From Punica granatum (Eukaryota; Streptophyta; Magnoliopsida; Myrtales; Lythraceae), in the NCBI RefSeq assembly GCF_007655135.1, contig NC_045132.1, positions 18,056,534 through 18,120,533 of the forward strand: a stretch of 64,000 nucleotides of DNA. The letters run 5' to 3'. Position 1 is the stretch's first letter. Every line of letters starts with the position of its first letter. The notes under the pieces were generated by a model. That model had not been told where the DNA came from. It ran no database searches and worked only from the letters and a program-made list of their open reading frames with translations. Shown here in pieces: positions 34,706 to 46,530 of this stretch. The position numbers and the translations under genes were made by a program.

Positions 34706-36870
34706 ATGTCAGTACATGTTCGTCTTGTTGTATGGACACAGATCTCTGGTACAGGTATAGCATCTGCTACCTCGTACATGGTCTCACCAGAGAATTATAT
34801 TGGTTACTGCCCTCGTCAAAATGAATCACATTTATTCTCGGAAATCCGTTGCGATGACGAAGCCAACCGGCGTATAAACGGGATGCCGAAACTGAATTGT
34901 CACGCCAACTTCCTCCATCTTCAAATTTTTTCCTGGGAAATTTCGTTTCTTTAGCTCGATCACCGAATGTCGTGACTTGTGAGATACGAAAGGAGATATA
35001 GATCCACTGATTGATACTCGATCGGAGAGCTAGCTAGCTCATACCTTCTTTTAGAGTGACAAAAAGCAGAGACACATCCAGGAACGTCGGGCAAACAAGA
35101 GGGCATATATATCACACGGCCTAGCACACTTATTTTGGTCCGCACGTCTTTTTTTTCCTTAAGTTATAACTGATGTTCATAAATCTAGTAAAGGAAATGA
35201 AAAACTAAATAGGGGGTTCGGAACAAACACATCAAACAAGAATTGAATTCAAAATCTTCTAATTTTTTAGAAAAGGACGTGTGTCATTACATGTACCCAT
35301 TTCTTCTCGAATTTTTTTTAAACCTTATGGAAGGAAGTGTAACATTATCATGTGGATAAATAGTGGATGGTGACCTTGGCTTCATGGGTTTCCATCCCCT
35401 CGGGTCCGAAATCCCAGTCCCAACCACTACATGTATATTTGTCAAAACTAGTAGCAATTAATATTGACAAGTCCGTGGGCTAGCTAGCTAAGCTTTTATA
35501 TATGGGTTAATAATTAAAAAAATACACACATAATTTTTTTTTCAAATTTTAACAATTCTTGTGCGAACTTTTTTTTCTTTATGCACAAACTTTTAATTTT
35601 ATAATAATTATAGTACGATGTCAAATTTTTTGTTAATTTAAATGGAATCGAGACCATAGAAAGCGTCAACGACCTCAATCAGGAGGAGGTGCCGGCGATC
35701 CCAATCAGGAGGTGATGATCAGGATCGTGATTTCACCCGCTGAAATTGGAGAATCTCCATATTAATAAAAAAATTTGACGTCATGCTAGAATTATTATCA
35801 AATCGAAATTTTATGTATTTTTAAGTTAATAAAAAAGTTTAAATTAAAATTATTAAAATACGAAGTTTGTGTTATTTTTTTAATTAACCGTTTATATATC
35901 TTCTGATACTTAAAAGTCCAAATCTCCGTTGGAATTGGACAGCTGATAATTAATGTATATTGGGACAAATTTCACCGGAAAAGAAAATTCGGGTTGCATG
36001 CTGGTTCTAGTCTTCTCCCAAGAGGAAGTTTGGTTGGAAGGGGACATTTGGTACACCAAAATCGAAAGAAATAAATTGAAATGAATATTTCGTATTTTTC
36101 TTTTCATTTCTTTTTATTTTAATGAATTAAAAATTATAAAAGATATTGCTCTTGTAATTTTAGGATATTAAGATTAGTATTATTTTTCTCCCAACAAGTA
36201 CTTTTTCCATGATTCGAACTTGTGTTATCCAATTTACAAGGGTTAAAGTAGCTTACCACTCAATAAACACATTATTGATCTTTCATTTTTTTTAATGTCT
36301 CTTTTATAAATTGAAAAGAGCATTCAATGGTAATAATCTTTTATCCCCAACTTTATACATAGGATGCTGTTTCCTTCATCCTATCATTTCAACTAGCTTT
36401 TGTTCTAGTACGATATATTTCTTTGAGGTTCATATAACTAAATATATGTTATATTAGAATCTTGATAAACAAATTCATAATCTTTAATTACATTCATTCA
36501 CATTTTCAAATTCATTAAAAAATATTATTTTTCTCTCAATAAAATTATATTTCACATTTTAGAAATCATTCCATTTCTTTCTTTAACATTCCATTCCGTC
36601 ATATCAAACATGACCTATAGACATTCTTCAAATTTTTGGTTTTATTAAAACACCTTATAATTAGAGGGGTCATTTATATTAGTTTAGAGAAAGAATTGAG
36701 AGATATCATCAATACTTGAAACTATAATTTATATATTTTCACATGTGAAAGGATGCAAGAAAAAAAAAGCAATTAAAATTACATTTTACACCATACTTAT
36801 TTTGTAATTTATCAGAATGTTGAAAAAACAGTGGAAAAACTTAAGGCTGCAATTTTATTTTATGTTTTCG
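34706..36870. other. Intergenic AT-rich stretch
   Basis: No gene or element was recognised. A short tRNA-like GATTCGAACTTGTG near 36210 may be a further SINE-like head. Confidence 0.35.
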
Positions 36871-36873
36871 GTT

Positions 36874-37018
36874 TGAACCTTGATATTTGGAAACTCACTA
36901 AAGAGTAAAGATCTCCTGGCGTGGATTTTCTACATTTACAAGGATTCGAATCCGAGACCTTACTTAAGCGGAACAATCACCGAACCGCTTGTATCAATCC
37001 TCGTTGGTTAGATCGCAA
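36874..37018 (-). mobile_element. SINE-like repeat, copy 3
   Basis: On the minus strand it reads AAGCGGTTCGGTGATTG, then CTTAAGTAAGGTCTCGGATT, the B-box-like GATTCGAATCC, and GAGATCTTTACTCTTTAGTG. This is the best-preserved tRNA-like head of the family. Confidence 0.55.
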
Positions 37019-37044
37019 ATTTTTGTTTTAACCTTTTTCACCTG

Positions 37045-37495
37045 TTGTTAAATTCAAGAAATTTAGACCGAGAATATAGAAGAAATAATATCGAGATACA
37101 TGTAATAAACTCTCACCCATGAATCCTAGAGACTCCAAGAGAGTAAACCCGGGAATTTCTAAGAAAATTATTCTTGATTCTCACACAACGTGTTCTTGAT
37201 ACAAGAACCTCTATCCTTTAAATAGATACAATATCTTCATAATATCTCAAAGATATCCTAATATAATCCTAGGATATTTCCCCATTTGAAATATTTTAAA
37301 GATATTCTAGAATTATCTATAACATCCCGTAAAGATAATTTCTCTATTTAAAGATCTAAGAGATACAACGCAATCTCTACAAAATAGAAAATATAATCTC
37401 AGGAGAATTTGGGATTTAGTCCCTTCCTTTTTCGCCCGATCTCATTACCGCTTCTAGTCTTCAGGTTCTCCACTGAATATGAGACATACTCAACA
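37045..37495 (-). repeat. 3' LTR of the outer copia derivative
   Basis: The right edge, GAGACATACTCAACA, matches the other LTR exactly. Shared inner blocks include CCTAGAGACTCC, TTTAAATAGATACAATA and CTAATATAATCCTAGGATAT. The left edge is approximate. Confidence 0.7.
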
Positions 37496-38133
37496 AATCT
37501 CCACTTTGGCTTGTATTTCACTAGGTCCACATCGATTTAGTCTCAACTTGCTTTATCATAGCCTTTCATGGGCTCCACTTCATCCTGTACGATTACTCAA
37601 GTCTAAGCCACCTTAAACTCATCCGAGGTGTTAGGCTTCTTTAGCTTCACTATGGTGCACCCTTCGAAACTGACCTTTCGACAAGTCATATTTTATACTT
37701 CAGCATCACATGAAACCACCAACTACACAAGCCCACAGCGTTCCTACAGTCTTAATTGCTCATTTTGCATGTCTCCCGCTAGCTAGCTATTCCACCGTAG
37801 AGATTTCAGCCTTCATTCATATCTACTATGAGTAATCTCAACACCAGGCCGAGTTACCGGAGCTTTTGACCTAAGCTCCACCTTCTACCCAGGCTTCTCC
37901 ACCTATCCTTGACATGTACCTTCGATCTGCTTGACCAAAGCAAGAACATCAAAAGCCATGTCACTAATAAGAAAGTTCGAGACTTTACCACTCGTGTGCA
38001 ACCTGTACTTTTCCACCTTATTAGTCAAGAGCAAGTCACTGCCATCCCTCAGTGACTCCGAGTACTTTTCTTCATGAACTGAACACTCGAATGCAGTCGT
38101 TGAAGCCATTCTGTGCAGAACATACATGCATTT
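37496..38133 (-). other. Outer copia derivative, 3' internal region
   Basis: On the minus strand this begins right after the nested insertion, in the protease region. It is open for some 90 codons (MASTTAFECSVHEEK onward) with no recognised domain, and ends in the polypurine tract. It may be a rearranged spacer or captured sequence. Confidence 0.4.
38129..38133 (+). repeat. Target-site duplication of the Athila-type element, left copy
   Basis: CATTT here is repeated at 47778-47782 immediately outside the other LTR. Confidence 0.85.
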
Positions 38134-39380
38134 TGGCAAGGCCTGTCGAAGCCCCCAAAATAAAATCGGTTTCCCCAAAACTTGTAGTAAGAAAAAGGTG
38201 AGAGCCGAGTCGAAATCCCAAAGGAGGCTAAAAGATTCTCTAAACCAATGAGCTAGCAAAGTAACGATAGGGGAATTTTGATAATCAAGAAACTAAATTG
38301 CAGCAAAAACAATTTAAAAGTGTAAGGGAGAGTAAGTAATCAATAATCGAGAGACGTATGACTTGAGTTCGAAAACCACCTAGCGTTTGGTTGATCATAG
38401 AAGCATCAGAATGTAAATTTCAGCAGCTAAGATTCGATTCCCGCGACCGCAAGGAATCAACTAGCATCTAAATTCTAACTAGTCAAAACACCGTCTAACT
38501 AGTAAGTTCATCAACTAGTTAACAAGGTATCAACCGATTCCCTAATTAACTAAGCGACAGCTTTAAGCGCAAGGATGCCTTAACCCAAGCGATTAATCGA
38601 TTCATCAATTAATTGACTCGTCCTATCATTCTCTAACCAATTAGGGCAGCAACTACCGTTTGTTCCTAATTAGTCTTGCTTCGAATCGATTTCTACAAAC
38701 ACCGTAGTAGTCGTCGATAAGCTAATTTACAAATATCCTATTCACAACCATGACAGAATACTTGTAACGATGACATCCAAGAATAAATAAGTGCTGAAAT
38801 CGAAATATTAAAACCTGCTCCTCACAACCAAACCGTGAGGTTTCCGTTCTCAAGTCAAACGAAACAAATTAGCCACGCATGGCTATGCAGGGATCCATGA
38901 AAACTGATGATCGTTGGAGGAACACTCCGCAGCCGCCAGCCTCCTCTCCCAGTTTCTCTCCACAGAAAACTAAACTTCCAGAAAAAAAAAACCTGAAACC
39001 TAGATGATCCATAGGTTTTTATATCTCCCTCAAAAATAGGAAACAAATAAGGAACATATCTTAAAGATTTCCTAAAAAACTCCCATTGTAACTAAAAGGG
39101 AATCCTAAGATTTGCAAATAAATCGAGAATTGATTCTAAACTCCCTCTCGGATCGGTTGTGCACGTGGTGCACCACTAACCAGAAGTCCTTGTATCCTTG
39201 CAAGTTCCATCTTGATACTTCAATGGTCTCCAATTCATCCCGAACATGCATCAAATTGCCTTCAATTCTTTTCTTGCACAATTTTTCCTATAAATCATCA
39301 TCCAAGCATCAGATACCATGAAAACAACATAAAACCGAGTCTAAATTTTACCCATTTCATGGACAAATCCTCTCTTATCA
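38134..39380 (-). repeat. 3' LTR of the Athila-type element
   Basis: In element orientation it starts TGATAAGAGAGGATTTG and ends GGCCTTGCCA. It is 1247 bases, the same length as the other LTR. Confidence 0.95.
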
Positions 39381-39394
39381 AATTCCCCCACACT
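39381..39394 (-). other. Polypurine tract
   Basis: On the minus strand AGTGTGGGGGAATT directly abuts the TGATAAG start of the 3' LTR, as needed for plus-strand priming. A second tract of the same type, AAGTGTGGGGGG, lies at about 40676-40690. Confidence 0.85.
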
Positions 39395-41131
39395 TAAACA
39401 TTGCTCGTCCTCGAGTAAGATATCAAAGAAAAATCTAGCTCCCCAGTATTAACAAGACGATACATACCCAAATGAGTATACAACTAAATCATTTGAGAGC
39501 ATAAAATTGCATAAATGAACTTCCCTCTTACTCCAAGAAATGTCGCCTAACATGTTGACATAGTAAATCCTCACTAGGGATGTGTATGCGCTCTCTCTCA
39601 AGTGTTTAGGCTATGTGTTTGTCACTCAAATCCAATTTCATGAGCATGCACTACCATAAGCTTGCTTTTACATCTCATCTCCACTATAAATAACTTGCAA
39701 GACATGAATCTGAAGGACTTTTTTTCTGAATGTAATGTAGCTTTTGGACAAAAAGAGGTGGAAAAATTCAGGTTCATATAAGCACAAGACAACCATAAGA
39801 AAAGCAGAGCATTTAGACTACTAGAACACGATTCAAACAAATTAACACATTTCTCCCTATATTCCAGATCCCATGATGATGTGCAATTGATACCGATATG
39901 GATGAGCACCTTTTTTTCTTCTTTCTTTTGATCATTTTCATTTGCAGCCTTTCTTTCTTCTTCTTCTTCTTCTTCTTTTTTTTACAGCCCTTCTTTCTTT
40001 TCTTTTTCTTTTTTTTTGAATTTTTTTTTGAATAAATAACCTCATCTCATTGTTCTCGCACACGAAATATTCACCACTCATTTCCCCCATTCATCTAAGC
40101 TAAATGCTCGACTTTCCTTATGATCATGAAGAAAAAGGGAACATGGTTTTTCTAAAAAGACGTCTTGTGCATAGTTTAGGATAAGGCAATATGGATGAAT
40201 AAAGGAAAGGCTTACGTCACCAAGGCTCAAAGTGGTTCACTAAGGGGATAAACATGATGGGCAGGTTGTTTGGCTCAATCGATAATCCTATGCCTTCATC
40301 ATTTCCATGCTTGCAATTAAACAAATTTCAACAAGATTCCAAGCAAGTTCTAGAGTACTTAATCATGAAATGACACATTCAAGAAAAAAATTGATTGATA
40401 GAGAGGTGTATCAATCATTGGCCCAAGACCTCACATAGGTGTTTTTTTTTTATTTACTGTATCAACACGCTTCGGTACCAGATTCACAACTCGAGCTATG
40501 GGCTAATTCTCTTAGGCAATTCATCTATCACATGACTTAGCTAATCTCACTCAAACATGTATAATCTTGCTAATCATATGGGGGTCCCTATCATGCAAAT
40601 GTCATGAGTATGCAACTATCTAGAATGCAACATGTGAATGTCAATGAGATGTAAGTGATATGCATATAGAATAAAACCCCCCACACTTAAGACGCACATG
40701 GTCCTCCATGTGGACAACACAACACAATATGCAAGATGCAAACACAAACTATAAAACAGAATGAGAGACACAAAGTAAAAGAAAGAGGAACAAGACTCCC
40801 CTACGACTGGTGGGGCTGTGGTGACGGTGATAGGGATGCGTTCCAACATCCGACCTCGGCGCCTCTGTTCTTTCTCGTAGCGGTCCAAGCGCGGGTGTTG
40901 GATCGCCATGGGTAGCTGGAGAGTTAAGCGCTGCGGCAGTAGTGAAGAGGTAGGAAGTGGACTGTGTTCCTAGAGAATCGGATAAGACTCGATCAGTGCA
41001 ATGTGTCCGCGTAAAAAAATAAATAAATAAATAAAATAAGGGAAACTAAAATAAAATGGAAAATTCAAGATTGGGTTGCCTCCCAATTAGCGCTAGTTTA
41101 ATGTCGTTAGCTCGACGATGCCGTTGACCTG
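39395..41131 (-). other. Post-pol region without an envelope-like frame
   Basis: Only frames under 100 codons are present (at 39622-39909 and 40616-40909), with no recognised domain. It holds a CTT microsatellite (about 39957-39976), a second polypurine-like tract near 40680, and the near-palindrome TTGGGTTGCCTCCCAA at about 41073-41088, just after pol. Confidence 0.6.
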
Positions 41132-44100
41132 CTAATCCATGTAGATGGGGTGCGATAAACGCATTTCTTCCAATAGAGACACTGCAAAATTCTCAACAAA
41201 AGGTTTCAATCGATGTCTATTCACCTTGAAAATTTGGTTCGTCTCCAAGTTTTGAATTTCAATAACCCCATTAGATAACACATTATAAACCACAAAAGGA
41301 CCTTTCCACCGGGAACGTAACTTACCGGGCATGAGTTTCAATCTTGAATCAAAGAGTAATACCTTTTGGCCAATGGAGAAATCCTTCCGAAGGAGTACCT
41401 TGTCATGAAGCAATTTAGCGCGTTCCTTATACATGGCTGCATTGTCGTATGCCTCAAGGCGTATTTCCTCCAGTTCTTGCAACTGGAATTTTCTTTCCTC
41501 ACCGGAACGCCTCAAATCCATATTGCATTGTTTGACCGCCCAAAAGGCTCTGTGCTCAATTTCAACCGGTAAATGACAAAGCTTCCCAAAAATCAAACGG
41601 TACGGTGACATACCTATTGGAGTTTTATACGCAGTTCTGTAGGCCCAAAGCGCATCATCCAATCTCAAACTCCAATCCTTCCTTGATGGGTTGACCGTCT
41701 TCTCTAAAATGCTCTTAACTTCCCGGTTGGACACCTCGGCTTGGCCATTGGATTGAGGATGGTACGTGGTGGCTACACGGTGATGGACTCCATACTTCTT
41801 CATCAATGCTTCGACGGAGCGATTGCAAAAGTGGGTTCCTTGATCGCTTATGATGGCTCGTGGAATTCCAAACCTGCTAAAGATGTTAGACTTCAAGAAT
41901 CCTACAACAACTTTAGCATCGTTAGTCCGAGTAGCTTTTGCTTCAACCCATTTAGAGACATAATCAACGGCAAGCAAAATGTAGTTGAAACCAAATGAAC
42001 TAGGAAAAGGTCCCATGAAATCCATGCCCCAAACGTCGAAAACTTCACAAAATAGCATGGGCACTTGAGGCATCTCGTTCCTACGAGATATATTCCCGAC
42101 TCTTTGACACCTTTCACAACCCTTACAAAATCCATGTGCATCACGGAACAACGTTTCCCAATAGAATCCACTATCCATAATTTTCCTAGCTGTTCTCTTG
42201 GGCCCAAAATGCCCACCACATGCATATGAATGACAATGTGCTAGGATGGAATGAATCTCATTGTTGGGAACACAACGACGTATGACTTGATCGCTACAAA
42301 ACTTCCATAAATATGGTTCATCCCATATGTAATATCTAGAGTCACTACGCAGCTTGTTCCGTCTTGCCTTAGTTAATCCAGGGGGAAATGTACCTGTTAC
42401 AATGAAGTTTACCAAATCGGCATACCAGGGTTCTTCTCCTTGCACGTGAAAGAGGTGTTCATCTGGGAAGGAGTCGGAGATAGGAAGGGGTTCCTCATCT
42501 CGCACAAGTCGGCTCAGGTGGTCTGCCACAGAGTTCTCAGATCCTTTCCTATCCTTGATCTCTAAGTCAAATTCCTGCAGCAAAAGGATCCAACGAATTA
42601 ATCGAGGTTTGGACTCTTTCTTGGCCAATAAGAACTTAAGTGTAGCATGATCAGTAAACACAACAATTTTCGATCCTAGCAGATATGATCGAAACTTTTC
42701 TAATGCAAATACAATGGCCAAAAGCTCCTTCTCTGTGGTCGAGTAGTTGCGCTGCGCTGCATCCAAGGTTTTGGAGGCATAATAGATCACATGGCTGCGT
42801 TTATCCATTCGTTGCCCCAAAACAGCTCCTATAGCGTAGTCGCTTGCATCGGTCATGATTTCGAAAGGGAGCTTCCAGTCAGGTGGTTGGATGATTGGAG
42901 CTGATGTAAGGAGCTCCTTGAGCTTATCGAACGCTTCCTTGCAATTCTTTCCGAATACAAAATCAGTGTCCTTCTGAAGTAAATGACACAATGGTTGAGC
43001 TATCTTTGAAAAATCCTTTATAAATCGCCGATAGAAACCTGCATGGCCAAGAAAACTTCGAATACCTCGAATGTTAGATGGGTATGGCAGATTTAAAATT
43101 AGATCAACCTTGGATTTATCAACTTCAATGCCTCTAGAAGATATCACATGACCTAGAACTATACCGTGAGTCACCATAAAATGGCATTTCTCATAGTTAA
43201 GTACTAGGTTCGACTCAATACAACGGTGCAAGACCTTGGACAAGTTAGCTAAACAACGATCAAAAGAATCACCATAGACTGTAAAATCATCCATGAACAC
43301 TTCTATGCAGTTTTCTATCATGTCAGAAAAGATACTCATCATATAACGTTGAAATGTTCCAAGGGCATCACACAATCCAAAGGGCATACGACGATAAGCA
43401 AAAGTACCGAACGGACAGGTAAAAGTTGTTTTCTCTTGGTCTTCTGGTGCTACCACTATTTGGTAATATCCCGAATACCCATCGAGAAAACAGAAGTATG
43501 ACTTACCAGCTAGCCTTTCAAGCATCTGATCGATAAAAGGCAAAGGAAAGTGATCTTTCCTAGTAGCCGCATTAAGTTTTCGGTAGTCAATGCACACTCG
43601 CCACCCGTTCTGCACTCTTGTCGGAACCAACTCACCCCGCTCGTTTTTCACCAAGGTGAGTCCTGTTTTCTTAGGAACCACATGTATCGGACTTACCCAT
43701 TGACTGTCTGATATGGGGTAGATAATTCCTAAGTCCAGGAGCTTAAGTATTTCCTTCATAACGACTTCCTTCATTGTTGGATTAAGCTTCCTCTGTGGGT
43801 CTCGCTTTGGTTGTGCATCTTTCTCCAATAAGATTCGGTGCATACACACAGAGGGACTTATGCCTTTGATGTCTGCGAGCGTCCATCCAATGGCGGTTTG
43901 GTTCTCTTTCAAAACCTGAATTAGTTGTTCTTCTTGTACCTTTGTTAGTTCCTTTGAGATGATGACTGGTAAGGTCTCCTTTTCACCCAAATAAACGTAC
44001 TTCAAATTCTCTGGAAGCTTCTTCAATTCTAACTTGGGGGCCTGCACAATAGAAGGGAGAATCCGATCGGTGGAAGTCGGTAATGGTAAAACTGAACTTT

Positions 44101-45142
44101 CAAACCTTCTCGACACATCTATAAGTGATTTTAAAGGCTGAATTGAATCTTGTGCTCTTCCATCTTCTTCCCATTGGGCATCATAATCCTTGATTTGTTG
44201 GATTGCCCAATCAACCTCATCCTGCACAAAAATCTGTTCTGCCACATCTCGAACAAACGAATCAATTACATCAACACAAGATATAGATTCCAAAGTATCT
44301 GGATGTCTCATAGCATCGAATATGTTGAATGTAATCGTTTCTTTATCAAATTCTAAAGAAAGTGTCCCATTATGCACATCGATTTTTGTTCGGGCCGTTT
44401 TCATGAATGGCCTTCCAAGCAAAATGTGTGACGAGTTAGAATTGTGCTTGTCACCCATGTCAATGATATAAAAGTCTACGGGAAAGATGAATTCATTGAC
44501 CTTAATTAACACATCTTCAATCATTCCCTCTAGGTATGAATTAGACCTATCAGCAAGCTGAATGATAATTTTAGTGTCCTTCAAAGGCCCTAAATTCAAA
44601 GTCCTGTAAATGGATAAAGGCATGACATTTATGGATGCACCTAGATCTAGCATGGCCTTCTTAATTCTTTTCTCACCTATAGTGCATGGAATGGTAAACA
44701 TACCTGGATCCTTGCACTTTTGTGGCAATTTCCTTTGGATGACGGCCGATGCATTCTCCCCCACACTTATTTTTTCGCCCTTACTCAGCTTCCTCTTGTT
44801 GGTGCATAATTCCTTGAGGAACTTAGCATATCTGGGCACTTGTTTGATCGCGTCGAGTAGAGGAATGTTCACTTCTACCTTCCGGAAGGTCTCGAGAATT
44901 TCTTGTTCCGCTTCCTCTTTCTTAGCTCTCGCGAATCGACTTGGGAATGGTGGAGGAATGACTATCTTTTGGATGGGAGTGTTAATGATGTCTTCCTTCG
45001 TCTCGTCGACCGACTTCTCTTTCTTTGTTTCACCCTCATTAATTTTGTCTTGTGCCTGATTTTTAGAAGGAACTGCAGGTTCCAACACCTTCCCACTCCT
45101 TAGCGTGACTGCACTTGCATTCTCCCTTGGGTTTATTTCCAT
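41132..45142 (-). CDS. Athila-type Pol polyprotein, 1336 aa, intact
   Basis: The frame is uninterrupted. In order: an N-terminal segment with TLRSGK (13-18); an aspartic protease (D166-L-G-A-S); a reverse transcriptase at about 460-660 with the catalytic FMDD (616-619); an RNase H at about 760-880 with D765, E806 and D831; and an integrase with a zinc finger (H971/H978, C1006, C1009) and the catalytic triad D1041, D1100, E1136 at the usual D-x58-D-x35-E spacing. One variation is DALGTFQR (592-598), where relatives mostly read NAPATFQR. The frame begins with ATG directly after the gag TAA, in the same reading frame. The enzymes copy the element RNA into DNA and integrate it. All catalytic residues are present, so the copy is young or still constrained, though the gag-pol stop may limit its expression. 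Confidence 0.95.
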   Translation of the reverse strand: MEINPRENASAVTLRSGKVLEPAVPSKNQAQDKINEGETKKEKSVDETKEDIINTPIQKIVIPPPFPSRFARAKKEEAEQEILETFRKVEVNIPLLDAIKQVPRYAKFLKELCTNKRKLSKGEKISVGENASAVIQRKLPQKCKDPGMFTIPCTIGEKRIKKAMLDLGASINVMPLSIYRTLNLGPLKDTKIIIQLADRSNSYLEGMIEDVLIKVNEFIFPVDFYIIDMGDKHNSNSSHILLGRPFMKTARTKIDVHNGTLSLEFDKETITFNIFDAMRHPDTLESISCVDVIDSFVRDVAEQIFVQDEVDWAIQQIKDYDAQWEEDGRAQDSIQPLKSLIDVSRRFESSVLPLPTSTDRILPSIVQAPKLELKKLPENLKYVYLGEKETLPVIISKELTKVQEEQLIQVLKENQTAIGWTLADIKGISPSVCMHRILLEKDAQPKRDPQRKLNPTMKEVVMKEILKLLDLGIIYPISDSQWVSPIHVVPKKTGLTLVKNERGELVPTRVQNGWRVCIDYRKLNAATRKDHFPLPFIDQMLERLAGKSYFCFLDGYSGYYQIVVAPEDQEKTTFTCPFGTFAYRRMPFGLCDALGTFQRYMMSIFSDMIENCIEVFMDDFTVYGDSFDRCLANLSKVLHRCIESNLVLNYEKCHFMVTHGIVLGHVISSRGIEVDKSKVDLILNLPYPSNIRGIRSFLGHAGFYRRFIKDFSKIAQPLCHLLQKDTDFVFGKNCKEAFDKLKELLTSAPIIQPPDWKLPFEIMTDASDYAIGAVLGQRMDKRSHVIYYASKTLDAAQRNYSTTEKELLAIVFALEKFRSYLLGSKIVVFTDHATLKFLLAKKESKPRLIRWILLLQEFDLEIKDRKGSENSVADHLSRLVRDEEPLPISDSFPDEHLFHVQGEEPWYADLVNFIVTGTFPPGLTKARRNKLRSDSRYYIWDEPYLWKFCSDQVIRRCVPNNEIHSILAHCHSYACGGHFGPKRTARKIMDSGFYWETLFRDAHGFCKGCERCQRVGNISRRNEMPQVPMLFCEVFDVWGMDFMGPFPSSFGFNYILLAVDYVSKWVEAKATRTNDAKVVVGFLKSNIFSRFGIPRAIISDQGTHFCNRSVEALMKKYGVHHRVATTYHPQSNGQAEVSNREVKSILEKTVNPSRKDWSLRLDDALWAYRTAYKTPIGMSPYRLIFGKLCHLPVEIEHRAFWAVKQCNMDLRRSGEERKFQLQELEEIRLEAYDNAAMYKERAKLLHDKVLLRKDFSIGQKVLLFDSRLKLMPGKLRSRWKGPFVVYNVLSNGVIEIQNLETNQIFKVNRHRLKPFVENFAVSLLEEMRLSHPIYMD

Positions 45143-46474
45143 TTAGGATGGTAGCTTCCCTTTCGCACCTTCTAGTTTGCTTACGGTGGTGGCGAGTTGA
45201 GACATTTGATTCTCCAGATTTTGAATGCTCGCCCTTGCCTCTTTTTGAAATGAAAGGGTGCTAGTTGCTAAGCTCTTGACGATGTCTTCCAATGATGTCA
45301 AAGAGTTTGATTCCTGGTTATGTGGAGGATCGGGTTTCTTATATCTGAAAGCTTGTGGTGGTGTCTGCTGATTCTGCTGTCCATATCTCAAATTGGGGTG
45401 ATCTCTCCATCCCGAATTGTACTGATTGGAGTATGGATCGTACCGCCTTTGCTGATTTGAGAACCCGCTAATGGCATTTGCTTGCGGATCAGGTTCATCT
45501 TGTAGCTGTGGGCAAGCGTCGGTGGCGTGGCCTTGGAGGGAGCATATGCCGCATTTCTTGGTGTTTTGTACTTGGCCCAATACCACTTGCTTCATCAAAG
45601 TTGTTAATTCTGATATCTGGCCCTCTAGGCTCAAGCTTCCCACCTCGTTCACTCTACTGGGAACTGAATCTTGTCTACCTCCAAATTTTTTAGAATGAGC
45701 TGCCATTCTAGAGATCAAATCTCGAGCTTCACGTAACGTTTTATCCTCTAATGCTCCTCCACTTGCTGCCTCTAATAAGGTTCTATCCATAGGGAGCAAA
45801 CCCTCATAGAAATACTGGAGCAGGAGCTGGTCTGAGATCTGATGATTGGGGCAGCTCTCGCAGAGTTGATTAAACCGCTCCCAATATTCATATAGCGTCT
45901 CGCCCGAGAATTGTTGAATGGCACCGATTTGCTTTCTGATGGTGCCTAGCCTCGAAGCTGGGAAGAATTTTTCGATAAATTGTCTCTTCAGATTGTTCCA
46001 TGTAGCGATAGACCCCGGCGGTAAGTAATAGAGCCAATCCTTGGCCTTGTCAGCTAAGGAAAAAGGAAAAGCTCTCATCTTAATCTGCTCCTCTGTCACC
46101 CCTCGGGGTTTCATCGTGGAGCACACGGTGTGGAACTCCTTGAGATGCCTATGTGGGTCCTCTCCTGAAAGTCCGTGGAAGGTAGGTAGAAGGTGTATCA
46201 GCCCTGATTTCAGCTCGAAGGCGGCCTCTGTTTCTGGGTATGTAATACACAATGGTTGTTGGTTCAAGTCAGGAACTGCTAGCTCCCTCCATGTTCGTTC
46301 TCTAGCCATTGTGGTTGCAGTCAATTCTTGTTCTTCTTCACTCTCACTGTCGTCGAAAGAAGAGGTTGGCTCCGCGAGCCCGTCGGCTAGCCTTTTGGCT
46401 CTCCGATTCGCCCTTGCGGTCTTCTCGATCTCTGGATCAAAGATAATTTCACCTGTACGAGAAGAACGGGGCAT
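45143..46474 (-). CDS. Athila-type Gag, 443 aa
   Basis: A retrotransposon Gag capsid region spans about residues 80-240 (WLYYLPPGSIATWNNLKRQF and downstream), followed by a zinc knuckle CGICSLQGHATDAC of CX2CX4HX4C type, then a Gln/Pro-rich stretch and a C-terminal coiled-coil-like LENQMSQLATTVSKLEG. It ends LPS then TAA, and the next codon is the pol ATG. In most relatives gag and pol are one frame across this point, so the stop is probably a point mutation. Gag forms the particle in which reverse transcription happens. Confidence 0.93.
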   Translation of the reverse strand: MPRSSRTGEIIFDPEIEKTARANRRAKRLADGLAEPTSSFDDSESEEEQELTATTMARERTWRELAVPDLNQQPLCITYPETEAAFELKSGLIHLLPTFHGLSGEDPHRHLKEFHTVCSTMKPRGVTEEQIKMRAFPFSLADKAKDWLYYLPPGSIATWNNLKRQFIEKFFPASRLGTIRKQIGAIQQFSGETLYEYWERFNQLCESCPNHQISDQLLLQYFYEGLLPMDRTLLEAASGGALEDKTLREARDLISRMAAHSKKFGGRQDSVPSRVNEVGSLSLEGQISELTTLMKQVVLGQVQNTKKCGICSLQGHATDACPQLQDEPDPQANAISGFSNQQRRYDPYSNQYNSGWRDHPNLRYGQQNQQTPPQAFRYKKPDPPHNQESNSLTSLEDIVKSLATSTLSFQKEARASIQNLENQMSQLATTVSKLEGAKGKLPS

Positions 46475-46510
46475 ATATTAGCTCAACAATTAAGAGAATT
46501 AAATTGCCTC

Positions 46511-46527
46511 CCCGGCAACGGCGCCAA
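46511..46527 (-). other. Primer binding site, tRNA-Asp type
   Basis: On the minus strand TGGCGCCGTTGCCGGGG lies four bases inside the 5' LTR. It is complementary to the 3' end of plant tRNA-Asp, as in Athila/Tat elements. Confidence 0.9.
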
Positions 46528-46530
46528 ATT

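Noticed and set aside
36940..36965. A tRNA gene at the GGATTCGAATCC stretch
   Set aside because: Only the B-box arm is present. No acceptor stem or anticodon arm can be drawn, and the flanks match the SINE-like repeats.
38855..39046. Short frame repeated at 47252-47443
   Set aside because: Both lie inside the two LTRs and are the same repeat, not genes.
41132..45142. Pararetrovirus (caulimovirus-like) origin of the reverse transcriptase
   Set aside because: Integrase, two LTRs, target duplication and a tRNA-Asp primer site show an LTR retrotransposon. There is no movement protein or coat domain.
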